Assembly (NCBI GenBank): GCA_907163375.1 | Contig: CAJQUW010007109.1 | Coordinates: forward strand, 62,001-126,000 | Reading direction: 5' to 3' | Source of the DNA: Prostheceraeus crozeri | Taxonomy: Eukaryota > Platyhelminthes > Polycladida > Euryleptidae | Length of the DNA stretch: 64,000 nt | Shown: in pieces, positions 20,520 through 30,633 of the stretch | How positions within the stretch are numbered: the stretch's first letter is position 1 | Layout: the number at the start of each line of letters is the position of its first letter | Program-made: the position numbers and the translations under genes | The notes under the pieces: model-generated | Databases searched by the model: none | Seen by the model: the letters and a program-made list of their open reading frames with translations, nothing else | What the model was told of the DNA's origin: nothing

Positions 20520-20974
20520 TTAGAAGTTATGGCAGCGTCGTCGTTTAGCGCCTGATGAATGATTAGAGCCTCTGCGACGTTTGCGTGAATGCCTTTTGAC
20601 TGAAGATCGCACCTTACCAGCTCCGCGATGTTTCCTCCTTCCTTTATTCATTCGTTTAGGTGATTTCTTTCCTTGAGTAACACCAGCAAAGGTCTGCTTC
20701 AATGTTTTTAAACCGCGTTCCTTCCCACGATTCAACAAACTGCTCTTAAAACTTCTACCTCTGGAAAGATCACTAGCAACATCACCAGCAAAGCCAACGG
20801 CATTACTTAAAACATTTCGTTTTAAAGATCTACCGACATTGGATATGAGAGGTGCTACAACAGATTTCAGTGCACCAAGTATGCTACCTCCACGTTGGCG
20901 GCGAGCGCCGATGTAAATTTGTCCTCACCACTTACATAGGAGGGTCGTGAATAAAATGAGGCAGTTGGATTCAT
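20520..20974 (-). pseudogene. basic minor-capsid/core-like protein, frameshifted
   Basis: The open C-terminal part (20520-20738) is very basic and ends KRRRGSNHSSGAKRRRC. Upstream in another frame lie RRQRGGSILGALKSVVAPL and a serine/arginine segment, and upstream again an ATG at 20972-20974 with a short SFYSRPSYVSG start. The order (Tyr-Gly start, RQRGG, hydrophobic amphipathic helix, basic tail) is typical of the small Polinton capsid protein compared with adenovirus pVI/pX. The reading frame breaks once near 20920. The interval 20975-21015 is a short spacer. Confidence 0.6.
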
Positions 20975-21015
20975 AGCTCAAACCCTAAACATTGTTAGTT
21001 ACAACTTTGCATGAA

Positions 21016-22281
21016 TCACTGTCGATCACTTAGATGAAAGATGTCGGCACGACGCATCCAAGAGTTCATACTTGAAGGATAACCAGTCCATTTAACAAGA
21101 TACCATTGTTCACCTTGGCGTTTTTTACATCGAATGATTTTCTCTACCAAATATGTTTCACTTTCAGTGACTACCTCAATCTCATCGCGGTAAAAGCTAC
21201 CCTCAATTTCTTCATTATCGTAATCTTTCAACTTGTAGGTGGTGGGAGAGTCTTTTTGATTAATCCTTGATACTGTAAATACCTCCTCTGTCCCATTCGG
21301 AAGGTACCCTTTAGCAAAAACACTCTTCACTTTTGAGATACGAACTTTATCACCAATTTTCACATCACTTTTCACATGAGTGCGTTTACGTTGGAATGAT
21401 TCGCGCACTTTATCTACATTGTCAGCATTTACATCTACTGGTCTGAGTCCAATAGAACGATGGAGAGAGTGATTGTAGGCATGGTGTGTATCTTGTAGAA
21501 CCTTTGTCCAATTTTGTGTCAAGTTGGCAGTAAAATGTCGCCACAAGCGATTTTTTAATGTGCGATTAAAACGTTCAACGAGTGCAGCTTTATAAGCACT
21601 CTTTACACTAACCAACTCAATGTCATGCCTCTCAAATAATCTTCTCACAAGCTGATTTTCAAACTCTTTTCCTTGATCACTCTGAATTCTTTTTGGAATG
21701 CGACCTTCTCGAAAAATTGTTTGGAATGCTTTTGCTACTCCTTTCCCTTCTTTAGTTTTTAAAGGTTGATCCCACGCATAACGCGAGAAAATATCAATGA
21801 CGGTTAAAATAAAATTATTGCCCGAGTTATGTTTTGAAATGGAGGCAACATCACACAAATCTGCTTGCCGCTGTTCATCGATGTCATGAACAATATAATG
21901 GCGGGTGCGGTACTTCTTTTTCGCTTGTTTGTGGAGTGTATAGGTAGCCTGACCCTTTAACCATCGTTTCACTTGTGATTGTGGAAGACCACTCGCTTTT
22001 GATAATTTCTTGATAGATGCAAATCCTGCCGGATGTTTTACATCATAATAGATTGACTTCAAACGTTCAGTCGATGACGACTGACTCTTTTTCCTCCTTC
22101 TCATCTTTTTGTTTTCTTGCCTTTCTACATTTACAACAACTGCAGCATTTAGCTTTAGCGGTTTTGCGATCGTGTTCACATTGCTTAGGGGTTTCATTGT
22201 GAGAGCTGCGCAGCAAGTGCAAGTGACAACGACATTCACCTCTGGCGGCTCATTACATGGTAAGCAACACATCTGCATCAT
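21016..22281 (-). CDS. int: retrovirus-type integrase with chromodomain (element 1)
   Basis: A 421-aa intact frame. The N-terminus is Cys-rich (CCLPC, CTCC), possibly zinc-binding. The catalytic core carries the DDE triad: Asp in QRQADLCDV, Asp in IQSDQGKEF, Glu in ALVERFNRT. A DKVRISK SH3-like region follows, then a C-terminal chromodomain (YLVEKIIRC...YLVKWTGYPSSMNSW). This enzyme inserts Polintons into DNA; the chromodomain may direct insertion to chromatin. The other Polinton in this window has a different integrase layout. Confidence 0.9.
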   Translation of the reverse strand: MMQMCCLPCNEPPEVNVVVTCTCCAALTMKPLSNVNTIAKPLKLNAAVVVNVERQENKKMRRRKKSQSSSTERLKSIYYDVKHPAGFASIKKLSKASGLPQSQVKRWLKGQATYTLHKQAKKKYRTRHYIVHDIDEQRQADLCDVASISKHNSGNNFILTVIDIFSRYAWDQPLKTKEGKGVAKAFQTIFREGRIPKRIQSDQGKEFENQLVRRLFERHDIELVSVKSAYKAALVERFNRTLKNRLWRHFTANLTQNWTKVLQDTHHAYNHSLHRSIGLRPVDVNADNVDKVRESFQRKRTHVKSDVKIGDKVRISKVKSVFAKGYLPNGTEEVFTVSRINQKDSPTTYKLKDYDNEEIEGSFYRDEIEVVTESETYLVEKIIRCKKRQGEQWYLVKWTGYPSSMNSWMRRADIFHLSDRQ

Positions 22282-22333
22282 ATTAATAGTCTGAGAACAT
22301 GTATTTCCTAGGAGGAGCTGTTTTACGTTTTCC

Positions 22334-22973
22334 TTATACTAGTTTTAGTGGTGATGTAGATCTACGTGGAGTTCTTCCTCTTGTTTGCTTAGTGAGTGTG
22401 GGAGGGGATGTAGCAGGTGACGTCTTAAACCAATTTGTTGGCATTTTCATCGTCTGAAGCATTGGAGCAGTAGCCACTGTTGAATCAAGTTCTTTCAATG
22501 TCTCATTATTCAAAGCAAATTTTGCCACATTATGCTTTTTCAATAGTTTAAGAAAGTATGACCAACCAGGTGGAACATAGCCCTGACGGCGCTTTCTACG
22601 TGTCGCATACTGAATCAAGTCTTCATAACGTGAAGCATCAATCACTTTATTTTCATCTGTAATGATTTCTCCTCTATCATTTACATTGAGATGGGGTTCA
22701 ATACTGTTGAAAAGAGATATGGCATGTGCGCGATATGCATGTGATAGCAGTCGATACAGAGTCACGCAGCTTATTCTTCAAGTTTTTCAATTGCTCAACA
22801 GTTTCCGATTGTAATAATACAGCACGATGTGAATCTTTGATGTGAACATTTTGCTGATAATCTATTTCTTTCCTATACATTTGATTTGCAAGAGGTTGCT
22901 TTACTTGCAGCATGGCAGTCAATTGTACATATTCATTCTGAGGAATAACAATCATGCGAGAATAAGAACTCAT
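22334..22973 (-). pseudogene. Polinton-associated protein of unknown function, frameshifted
   Basis: Two overlapping frames (22698-22973 and 22334-22765) are the halves of one protein type common in metazoan Polintons. The first starts MSSYSRMIVIPQNEY and ends in SETVEQLKNLKNKLRDS. The second carries NDRGEI, a basic RRKRRQG patch and GWSYFLKLLKKHNV. The frame is lost by one base near 22740-22760, and the second half begins with GTG rather than ATG. Start and stop of the combined gene overlap the ATPase gene by 4 bp. Confidence 0.6.
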
Positions 22974-23629
22974 AGTTTGTAGATAATCATGGGAGTTTTC
23001 AAAATATCACTTCGAAATCTAAATTCTTCCGGACACTCTTGCGTAAAGTCAATGAATAAGTAACCGTATGGTTTTTCAGTAGCTGCTTGAAAAATTTCAA
23101 TTAAGGCTTTTGATCCTCTGGGTGCAACTTGTCGCACTAAAATTTCAAATTGATCTCGCGGATTCTTGAAAATAGCATAATAGTGTGTATTCAGGTTTCG
23201 TGTACGAGCTTCTTTTCCATCAGGAAACAAATTTTGTGTGATATAGATGATAAAGCACCTTTTATGATGTGCTGCGCGAGTGAACATATCTGTAACATCT
23301 TTTGAATTCTTACTTTCTTTTAATAAATCATCCAATACAACAACATCATTAGACTGATGTTTATCCACTGCAATAATTCCTTCATGTCGAATAAAGTTGC
23401 GACTTTGCAATTCCTGAAACAGCGACGGTTGATAAATATCATAACACCAAATCACTCGATTGATAGGTTCCTTAAACAACTCCCTTCTTTTATCCAATAA
23501 ATTCAGCGTGAAAACAGTTTTACCTGCATGAGATGGACCTGATACAGTCAGAACTTTATCACATTGAAGTCTGAAATCCATTTTAATACTTTGAGATTCA
23601 ACATTTGCATAATTAACGCTCAGAGCCAA
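22970..23629 (-). CDS. FtsK/A32-like genome-packaging ATPase (element 1)
   Basis: An intact 219-aa frame. Walker A is GPSHAGKT (about residue 31) and Walker B is VVVLDD (about residue 97). A sensor-like IYITQN segment follows. Length and layout fit the packaging ATPase of Polintons and adintoviruses, which pumps DNA into the capsid. It overlaps the preceding gene by 17 bp and the following by 4 bp, so it sits in a compact minus-strand gene group. Confidence 0.9.
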   Translation of the reverse strand: MALSVNYANVESQSIKMDFRLQCDKVLTVSGPSHAGKTVFTLNLLDKRRELFKEPINRVIWCYDIYQPSLFQELQSRNFIRHEGIIAVDKHQSNDVVVLDDLLKESKNSKDVTDMFTRAAHHKRCFIIYITQNLFPDGKEARTRNLNTHYYAIFKNPRDQFEILVRQVAPRGSKALIEIFQAATEKPYGYLFIDFTQECPEEFRFRSDILKTPMIIYKL

Positions 23630-23978
23630 AGATATTACCCAATAGGTTACCCACGACAGGAGCTAACATTGGAAGTATTGCTGAAAGGAAACCGCCCTTT
23701 TGTGTTACAGTTTTCCTCTTTCTTTGAAGGGTGACTTTAGGATTGGAGATGAAACGCAATTTTGTGGCATATCGCTTAAGTAACTTTCGTTGTTTTGGCG
23801 CTAATTTCTTCGTCCTCAACTTCCTCACATGAGAAATAATTTCACGAATGAATTTATCGTTAGCATGTCGTATAGCATTGTATCGCTGATTTGCTTTCAT
23901 TCGTCGGAGAGCTTGAATGGCTGAAGAAAACTTTGAAGACTTTTGACTTTTACGTTTCGTCATTTTACGTTTCGCCAT
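23613..23978 (-). CDS. small basic protein with Gly-hydrophobic tail
   Basis: A 121-aa intact frame, Lys/Arg-rich throughout residues 1-95, ending KGGFLSAILPMLAPVVGNLLG. This layout (basic body, GG, amphipathic or membrane-active end) is shared by small capsid-associated proteins of Polintons and adintoviruses, compared with adenovirus pX or pVI. It is directly upstream of the ATPase gene. Confidence 0.6.
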   Translation of the reverse strand: MAKRKMTKRKSQKSSKFSSAIQALRRMKANQRYNAIRHANDKFIREIISHVRKLRTKKLAPKQRKLLKRYATKLRFISNPKVTLQRKRKTVTQKGGFLSAILPMLAPVVGNLLGNIFGSER

Positions 23979-24034
23979 TTTCCGTGTTAGTCTTTGCTAA
24001 AACCTATCTTTACCACATTTGCATAGGTACTAAC

Positions 24035-24201
24035 TGTAGAAGAATGATGTATATTGCTTAGTTGTTTATCTGTACCACTGATAGTGGATTGCAGAATTGT
24101 TCGTATATTGGTCTATTTGATTTGTCGATAGAGACACTATCGTTCTCGCCACGCACGCTGGTTTTCCCTTGCCGACTCAGGGGCTATAAGATATTACTAC
24201 A
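24035..24201 (+). repeat. gypsy 5' LTR
   Basis: 167 bp, TG...CA ended, matching 29261-29427 except for one base. Confidence 0.95.
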
Positions 24202-24236
24202 TGGTGGCAGCGGTAAACGTGGACGTGAACTGAACA

Positions 24237-25682
24237 ATGACCGAAGATAAACCTGCGGGAACTTTCGGAAACCCATCTGGAATTCCATTGCCTGATCCAT
24301 TGCCCCAATCCACTATTACACAAGCTGAAGTATGGCCAACATGGCGCAGACGGTTTGAAAGGTATAGAATTGCTTCTCAACTGAACCTAAAACCGGAAAA
24401 TGAACAAGTGAGCACACTATTGTACGCCGTAGGCAATTCTGCTGACGATATTCTGTCTACTCTCAATGTCGATGAGACTGTCGCAACATTCGAGGACATG
24501 ATAGATGCCTTCGACTCGTATTTTGAAGCGCGGAAAAACACAATAGTTCTTAGAGCAAAGTTCAATAAACGCAGCCAGAGAGATGGGGAAACAATTGATG
24601 ATTTTATACAAGATTTATTCAAATTAGCTGCAGAGTGTAAATATGGTGCACTACGAGAAGGGTTGATACGCGACAGGATCGTTGTCGGGGTAAATGACGA
24701 GGGTTTGTCTGATCGGCTCCAAGGAAAAGCTCATTTGACTCTCGAAGAAGCAGTTACCTTAAGCCGCCAACATGAATCGAGGAAACTAAATCGCGAAGTA
24801 GTTCGGGGTAATAAAGAATCTGTTGATTTTGTCAAACAAAGCAAGCAAACTGTAAACCAAAGTTTCGCAAACAGACGCCTTACCAACAGTTTACTATCGA
24901 ACAGAGGTCCTACAACCAGTGGTAGCACTAGCTATACAAAATTATGCCGCTTTTGTGCTATGAAGTATCATGAACGAGAAAATTGTCCTGCTAAGAACGC
25001 TATTTGTCATCACTGCTCAAACCGGGGACATTTTGTAAAAGCCTGCAGATTGCGAATGAGATCCCCAAATCTGGCTTCTAAAGTTAATGAGTTAAACATA
25101 GCTGAGGGAACGGAAAGGAACAATGAGTGGTATGACGAAAGTACATTTTTGGGCGAAACAGTGGACTGCATTTCCAATAGCTTTTGGACCGCAAACGTTC
25201 AGGTCAATGGTCGAAAAACGGCATTCAAGTTAGACACAGGTGCGGCGGTCTCCATATTGAGTGATACAGTCCCTTGGCTCGACGTAGAATCATTGACACA
25301 CATCGATAAATGTCTCCAAGGACCCGGTGGTACAGAATTGAGACCGATCGGAGTTATAGAAGCGACCCTGACCATCGGAGGTAACAGCTGTTCCGAGGTT
25401 TTGTACGTTCTCAGAAATCAGAGATACTCTCTCCTGAGTAAGGTGGCCTGCGAAAAACTGAATCTAGTTACTCGGACTGCAATTAATGAAGTTGTCGGAA
25501 GTTCTTTAAAAGATTTCAAAGTGAGATACCCTAATTTATTCAACGGATTAGGAAAGCTGAATACAGAATATCATATCACATTGAGACCCGAATCTAAGCC
25601 AATACAAATATTCACACCCAGAAGAATAGCCCACCCACTTTTGCCCGAAGTTAAGATGGAAATACAAAGAATGATGGAACTT
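24237..25682 (+). CDS. gypsy Gag and protease, 5' part of gag-pol
   Basis: Starts at ATG 24237. Residues 1-200 are a capsid-type region with no strong motif. Two zinc knuckles follow (CRFCAMKYHERENC and CHHCSNRGHFVKAC, about residues 240-275). An aspartic protease site lies in FKLDTGAAVSIL (about residue 330). The frame should run on into reverse transcriptase but is cut at 25682 by an inserted 771-bp transposon; the stop at 25740-25742 is inside that insertion. Confidence 0.9.
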
Positions 25683-26453
25683 CCCTGTGGGAACGAATCT
25701 TGCGAAAAACTGGCGAATGTCAGCTGCAGAATATCATGCTAAAGTTCAGTCATATTTGCGGGATATTCGCTGGCGAAGTTCGCCGGCGACAATTCGCGCT
25801 CTGCTACCTTTTACTTTTGACTCTCTCTCTTATTTTCTTTAGTAATCCGCCTCTACAGCCGAGGCTCTATTGTCTCCCTCACCTCCTCACTATCCGCCAC
25901 ATATGGCTAATCTATCTAAGAAATAAGTGCAGACTATCATTCTTTGATAATGATAAGAATATAGAGAATCCGCTTATATCAATTTTCATAACATCTCTTG
26001 ACATTCAATAATTTACAACAATGACAAATATTTGAATAATATCATAGTATTTACTGCGACATTTATGGAAGATAAATACTCTTTTTAGTTTAAGCCTTCG
26101 TGAATTAAAAAAGATCCCTTTTTATCACATCAGACTGAGTATAAAATATATTTTCATGTGAAGGTAATATACGAACATTACTACTTACCACTAATTAGTT
26201 GCTACAATATCCACGATTTCGCCGGTTGGCGAAAAATCAGCTCGCATTAGTAAACAAATATCTACCAACTAATTATAGCAACTTTTTCGCCACCTGTCGT
26301 TTTTTAATTTTACACATGTTTTTGGATAAATGATGACCATTTTCACATGCGGAGATAGTTTTTACTCGAAAATGAACCTTTAAAAAAATTATCCACAAAA
26401 TCGCTACCTCGCCAGATAATCTGTTGATATTAGCAAGATGCGTTCCCACAGGG
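25683..26453. mobile_element. 771-bp inverted-repeat DNA transposon inside gypsy
   Basis: Ends are inverted: CCCTGTGGGAACGAATCTTG at 25683 and the reverse complement of CCCTGTGGGAACGCATCTTG ending at 26453. It is flanked by a 2-bp duplication TT (25681-25682 and 26454-26455). Joining the flanks with one TT restores an uninterrupted gypsy frame, confirming both ends. It encodes nothing, so it is non-autonomous. It contains further hairpin-prone GGCGAA/TTCGCC words. Superfamily not assigned. Confidence 0.85.
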
Positions 26454-26455
26454 TT

Positions 26456-28624
26456 GGAGTCATATCGCCGGTCACGGAGCCAACTGAATGGTGTTCTGGA
26501 CTCGTATGCGTACCGAAAGCCAATAAGAAAGTAAGAATTTGTGTTGATTTGACGAATTTGAACAGATCAGTAGAACGTGAAATTCACCCGATGGCTTCCG
26601 TGGATGCCAGCTTAGCAAAACTGGGGAGAAGTACTGTATTTAGCAAACTTGATGCCAACAGTGGATTCTGGCAAATACCTCTTGATGAGGAATCGAAGAA
26701 TTTAACTACATTTTTGACACCGTTCGGAAGGTATAGATATAACCGCCTGCCATTCGGTATTTCGTCGGCGCCAGAAATCTTTCAACGTACCATGTCAGGG
26801 ATCTTAGAAGGTCTCGAGGGAGTTATTTGTCACATGGACGATATCTTGGTCCACGGTGCCAATCGCAACGAACACGATTCGCGACTACATCAAGTTTTAA
26901 GTAGATTGCAAGAATCCGGTCTAACGCTGAAGTGTGACAAATGTGAATTTTCCAAAAATTCCATAAAGTTTTTAGGAAATATCATCGACCAGCAAGGAAT
27001 TAGTATTGACCCACAAAAGACTGATGCCATTCGAAATTTTCCCCCGCCCAGAAATATAAAGGAACTTCAGAGATTCATGGGAATGGTAAACCATCTTGGA
27101 AAATTTATCCCTCGACTGTCTCAGATCAATGAACCACTGCGCCAGCTATTGAAAGACGATAATGAATGGACATGGAGCTTCGGCCAAGAGCGACCATTCG
27201 AACAGATAAAAAGAATGTTGACTTCGTCGGAAACATTGGCCTCTTATGACCCACGTAGAGAAACTATTATCTCAGCGGAGGCCTCATCAACTGGAATCGG
27301 AGCCGTTCTTCTACAGTTACACGATGGAGCAAGACGACCGGTATGTTTTGCCTCGAGATCCTTAACAGACACGGAACAGAGGTATGCAGTTATTGAAAAA
27401 GAAGCCCTGGCGTCCTGTTGGGCATGTGAAAGATTTAGTGAATACGTCCTTGGTTTGAACTTCCATCTGGAAACCGATCACAAACCGCTCGTTCCTTTAC
27501 TCAGTACTACAGATTTATCGAAAATTCCCGCTAGAATACAGAGATTCCGACTTAGGATGATGAGGTATTCGCCATATGTCAGATATGTACCAGGAAGCTT
27601 TCAATACACTGCTGATGCGTTATCACGAGTGTCACAAGAAAACCCGACAGTGTCAGAAATTGAATTTATCTCGGAAATTCAGCACTTTGCAAGGCACACA
27701 GTTTCGAAACTTCCGGCATCACCTCAGAAACTATCCGAAATTATAACAGCACAGCACAACGACGAGGACATCCAGGAAATCAAGACATACGTTACAGGCG
27801 GTTGGCCGAAGTATAGACCAAGAGAACCCCACTTGAATCAGCTCTGGGATGATCGATCACATTTTACAATTATCGACAATATCCTTCTCTACAATGAACG
27901 TATTGTTATTCCAAAATGTCTAAGGGATGATGTACTCTCAAGACTGCATGATGGCCATTTAGGGATATCTAAATGTCGTGCCAAAGCAAAAGACGCTGTT
28001 TGGTGGCCTAAAATTTCAAAACATATTGCGAACTTTGTTTCAAATTGCGCTGTTTGTTTGAAAAACAGGTCTGAAAGGAAGGAGCCTCTAATTCCTACTG
28101 AATTTCCTTCCAATGCATGGCAGAAAGTTGGATCCGACATTTTTGAGCACGCTAGCCGAACTTATGCTCTTGTTGTTGATTACTATTCCCGTTGGATCGA
28201 AATCAGAGAAATGAAAGGTTATACGACAGAGCATCTAGTCAACTGTTTGAAAAGCATTTTTGCCTGCCAAGGAATACCAGAAACTGTTATTTCTGATAAT
28301 GGGCCTCAATACAATTCTGAAGAATTCAGGAAATTCGCTCAGATATACTCCTTCAAGCATGAAACCAGTTCCCCAAGGTTCCCTCAAGCTAACGGTGAAG
28401 CAGAAAGAGCAGTTAGAACAGTAAAGAACTTACTGAGAAAAAATCCAGACCCTTACATGGCATTATTGGCATACCGAACTGCTCCTCTGATCAACGGCAA
28501 AGCTCCCCGTCAATTATTGATGAATAGAATGCTTCAAACCAGAATACCTGTGATACCTTCCAAGCTGAAACCGGAAATTGAAATGAGGATAATTTACGCA
28601 AGAAGGAAGAATCCTACCGCATGA
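26456..28624 (+). CDS. gypsy Pol: reverse transcriptase, RNase H, integrase
   Basis: Continues the gag-pro frame after the transposon. Reverse transcriptase with LDANSGFWQIPL and the catalytic box HMDDIL (YMDD type); RNase H with SAEASSTGIGAVL; integrase zinc domain (HDGHLGISKC...CAVC) and DDE core (GSDIF, ISDNGPQYNS, ANGEAERAVR). It ends at 28622-28624 where the frame is lost; the continuation starts in the neighbouring frame at 28621. Confidence 0.9.
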   Translation, partial: GVISPVTEPTEWCSGLVCVPKANKKVRICVDLTNLNRSVEREIHPMASVDASLAKLGRSTVFSKLDANSGFWQIPLDEESKNLTTFLTPFGRYRYNRLPFGISSAPEIFQRTMSGILEGLEGVICHMDDILVHGANRNEHDSRLHQVLSRLQESGLTLKCDKCEFSKNSIKFLGNIIDQQGISIDPQKTDAIRNFPPPRNIKELQRFMGMVNHLGKFIPRLSQINEPLRQLLKDDNEWTWSFGQERPFEQIKRMLTSSETLASYDPRRETIISAEASSTGIGAVLLQLHDGARRPVCFASRSLTDTEQRYAVIEKEALASCWACERFSEYVLGLNFHLETDHKPLVPLLSTTDLSKIPARIQRFRLRMMRYSPYVRYVPGSFQYTADALSRVSQENPTVSEIEFISEIQHFARHTVSKLPASPQKLSEIITAQHNDEDIQEIKTYVTGGWPKYRPREPHLNQLWDDRSHFTIIDNILLYNERIVIPKCLRDDVLSRLHDGHLGISKCRAKAKDAVWWPKISKHIANFVSNCAVCLKNRSERKEPLIPTEFPSNAWQKVGSDIFEHASRTYALVVDYYSRWIEIREMKGYTTEHLVNCLKSIFACQGIPETVISDNGPQYNSEEFRKFAQIYSFKHETSSPRFPQANGEAERAVRTVKNLLRKNPDPYMALLAYRTAPLINGKAPRQLLMNRMLQTRIPVIPSKLKPEIEMRIIYARRKNPTA

Positions 28625-29130
28625 AACAAAAAAGAAATTTTGACAAACGCTATCGAACTAGCGAACTACCGGAGTTGGGAATTAATGATTTGGTTTGGAT
28701 TAGAGACTTGAAACGAATGGGACATATTATTGCTCGGGCGGAGCAACCCCGATCTTTTATTGTAGCTTCTGGTAGCAGCCGGATACGTCGAAATCGTTTG
28801 GCACTGGTATTGATGACGAAGTCGATGTCAGCGTGTTCTTCGAGAGAAGGAGACGAGTTCAGCGATTCATTCGACCAAGGGCGAAACTCGTGGACGCTTC
28901 ACGGAGAGTATTCTTCATCATCATCTCCGGTTCGGTCGGGGGAGGAAGAGAAGACGAGAGAAGATTCATCTGCAATTATCTCGAGAATACCAGACCCTCT
29001 CCAGGATGCAGCATCTCAATCGAATGTGGTGTCAGCAACAGATGACTATTCGCCTCAGACGAACTGTTACGTGACACGATCAGGTCGACCAGTTATTCCG
29101 CCTAATCGTTACATCTTTAATAGTGATTAG
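28621..29130 (+). CDS. gypsy Pol C-terminal part, shifted frame
   Basis: Begins MKQKRNFDKRYRTSELPEL, the usual post-integrase region of gypsy Pol (KxxFDxRxR...L..GDxVWIRD). It therefore belongs to the same polyprotein as the upstream frame, displaced by a one-base indel near 28605. The last 90 residues are Ser-rich and end with a TRSGRPVIPPNRY motif typical of these elements. Confidence 0.8.
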   Translation: MKQKRNFDKRYRTSELPELGINDLVWIRDLKRMGHIIARAEQPRSFIVASGSSRIRRNRLALVLMTKSMSACSSREGDEFSDSFDQGRNSWTLHGEYSSSSSPVRSGEEEKTREDSSAIISRIPDPLQDAASQSNVVSATDDYSPQTNCYVTRSGRPVIPPNRYIFNSD

Positions 29131-29260
29131 TGCTTCCTCTGAATTGCATGCCTTGAATTGATTTGCAGTTTAATGTATCATCATGTGATCCGAACTGTTC
29201 ACACACACCGATGACTGTATACGCCTACGGTGAAATGACAATGTTTGTTAAAAGGGGAGA

Positions 29261-29427
29261 TGTAGAAGAGTGATGTATATTGCTTAGTTGTTTATCTGTA
29301 CCACTGATAGTGGATTGCAGAATTGTTCGTATATTGGTCTATTTGATTTGTCGATAGAGACACTATCGTTCTCGCCACGCACGCTGGTTTTCCCTTGCCG
29401 ACTCAGGGGCTATAAGATATTACTACA
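29261..29427 (+). repeat. gypsy 3' LTR
   Basis: 167 bp, preceded by the purine tract at about 29250-29260. One base differs from the 5' LTR. Confidence 0.95.
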
Positions 29428-29757
29428 CTAACTATTGCGGCATAAGTGACACTCGAAATGAGCAATATCACAGTGGTTACATTTGCAAAGTTGAATGCAA
29501 TTACGTATGAAACAGCGTTGACAAAAAGCGTGCTTACATCTCTTGAAGATGCGCTTTTCATTTCCATCCTTTCGCTTACATACATCACAGCACATAGTTT
29601 CACCGTTACTGATGTCTATAGCAAGTCTTTTTGAAGATATGAATTTGCTAGCCTTTTCTAAATAATAGACGCATGTACAGAAGGAATATACTTCGAGAGT
29701 GAGCAGACATAGCTCGAAAACCAGTTGTGCTACAATCAAGTACCACTGCATTTTCAA
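29428..29757 (-). CDS. RING-like zinc protein of element 1
   Basis: A 109-aa frame. A hydrophobic N-terminal half is followed by a Cys/His cluster (CCDVCKRK...FKRCKHAFCQRCF...CKCNHC...CHLC) in RING-finger order, as in E3 ubiquitin ligases. The stop codon TAG lies inside the 5-bp target duplication of the gypsy insertion, so the coding sequence is unharmed. Before that insertion the gene lay directly next to the basic-protein gene at 23613-23978. It overlaps the next gene by 4 bp. Confidence 0.55.
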   Translation of the reverse strand: MKMQWYLIVAQLVFELCLLTLEVYSFCTCVYYLEKASKFISSKRLAIDISNGETMCCDVCKRKDGNEKRIFKRCKHAFCQRCFIRNCIQLCKCNHCDIAHFECHLCRNS

Positions 29758-30008
29758 TTTTTCTTTATGGAAAGTTGAATGTGAATATCTGAAATCGCTT
29801 CAATCACTAGACTGCTACCATGATGGTTAAATGCGTTAAGACGTTCAGCAATTTTTATCATATGTCTTTTAAAAAATTCTTTGGGGTGATCTACCACTTC
29901 CATTGAATAAGAAGCAAAATGGAAAGAGCGTCTTTCCACCCAAAGATAATGTATATTATAAAGATGGAAAACTCCCCATTGAACGCATGTTAAAAAAATG
30001 GAAATCAT
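29754..30008 (-). CDS. unknown 84-aa protein of element 1
   Basis: Intact frame, overlapping the RING-like gene by 4 bp (ATGA-type). Residues about 45-75 (EFFKRHMIKIAERLNAFNHHGSS) form a likely helix. It could be the first half of a larger protein split by a frameshift from the RING part, since the following frame opens at once. It is the last gene of element 1. From 30009 to 30334 I see nothing coding and no inverted copy of the left-end repeats. Confidence 0.4.
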   Translation of the reverse strand: MISIFLTCVQWGVFHLYNIHYLWVERRSFHFASYSMEVVDHPKEFFKRHMIKIAERLNAFNHHGSSLVIEAISDIHIQLSIKKN

Positions 30009-30334
30009 TTTTGTTAGAGTGTATCAAAAAAATACGGTCAGCCATCTTCGATGAGTAGTAACCTTCTTTTTAAATTTGCGGAATAATTAGAATCACGTGT
30101 GTTATCCCTTCGGTCGCAGTGTTGCAGTCTTTGGCAGCCAATTAACGATTATTTTTAGTTAGTCACACCTCAAAAGCTTAGAGTCATTTGACAATATAAT
30201 AGGACAGATATTTAATGATACAAAGTATAAAATTATAAAATATATTAATAAATACTGTTTTCAAAGCCATATTAGCGAAGTTTTCCGAAATGACTATTGA
30301 ATTTTTTTATTCTTAAGGCAATTATAAGTATCAC

Positions 30335-30580
30335 TTGATAAATATCAATTACTTGCAAGTTGTTTGTATTTTAGGTTTTGCTAAGAAACGCTTGGTCTTA
30401 GATAGTCTCTTCAAACCAGTTGACTGTCATCGTTCAAAAGCATGCCCTACTGTGCCGCAGCGCAGTAAATTGCACGAATACACATCGGAGCAAGCCGCGT
30501 CAAGGGGAAAGTTGAGTTTCGATAAATTCCCTGACATAGCGAATTTTGCTGTTGGATTCAATGAAACTAACTACTTATAG
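30335..30580 (+). other. open frame of unknown nature, possible exon
   Basis: An 81-codon frame that may begin at an acceptor TGTATTTTAG near 30375. It has no recognisable domain. It ends (TAG) inside the 65-bp duplicated target of the R2-like element, so the insertion happened at the end of this frame. It could be a host or transposon exon. Confidence 0.25.
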
Positions 30581-30633
30581 GTACCAGGTGTTCATGCATT
30601 TTTTGTCGATTTGAATGATTCACTGACGAGGAA
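30569..30633. repeat. 65-bp target-site duplication, left copy
   Basis: Identical to 32837-32901; begins AACTACTTATAGGTACC and ends CACTGACGAGGAA. Confidence 0.9.

Larger units (their letters stand above)
24035..29427 (+). mobile_element. Ty3/gypsy LTR retrotransposon, TSD CTAAC
   Basis: 5,393 bp. Identical-length LTRs of 167 bp (24035-24201 and 29261-29427) start TGTAGAAG and end TTACTACA; I see only one difference between them (A or G at the tenth base), so insertion is recent. Target duplication CTAAC at 24030-24034 and 29428-29432. A primer site beginning TGGTGGCAGCGG follows the 5' LTR after one position, and a purine tract AAAAGGGGAGA precedes the 3' LTR. Internal genes are gag-pol, split by a DNA transposon and by a frameshift near the end of pol. 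Confidence 0.95.

Noticed and set aside
30009-30334. Right terminal repeat of element 1
   Set aside because: I compared this interval by eye with the reverse complement of the left-end repeats and found no match.
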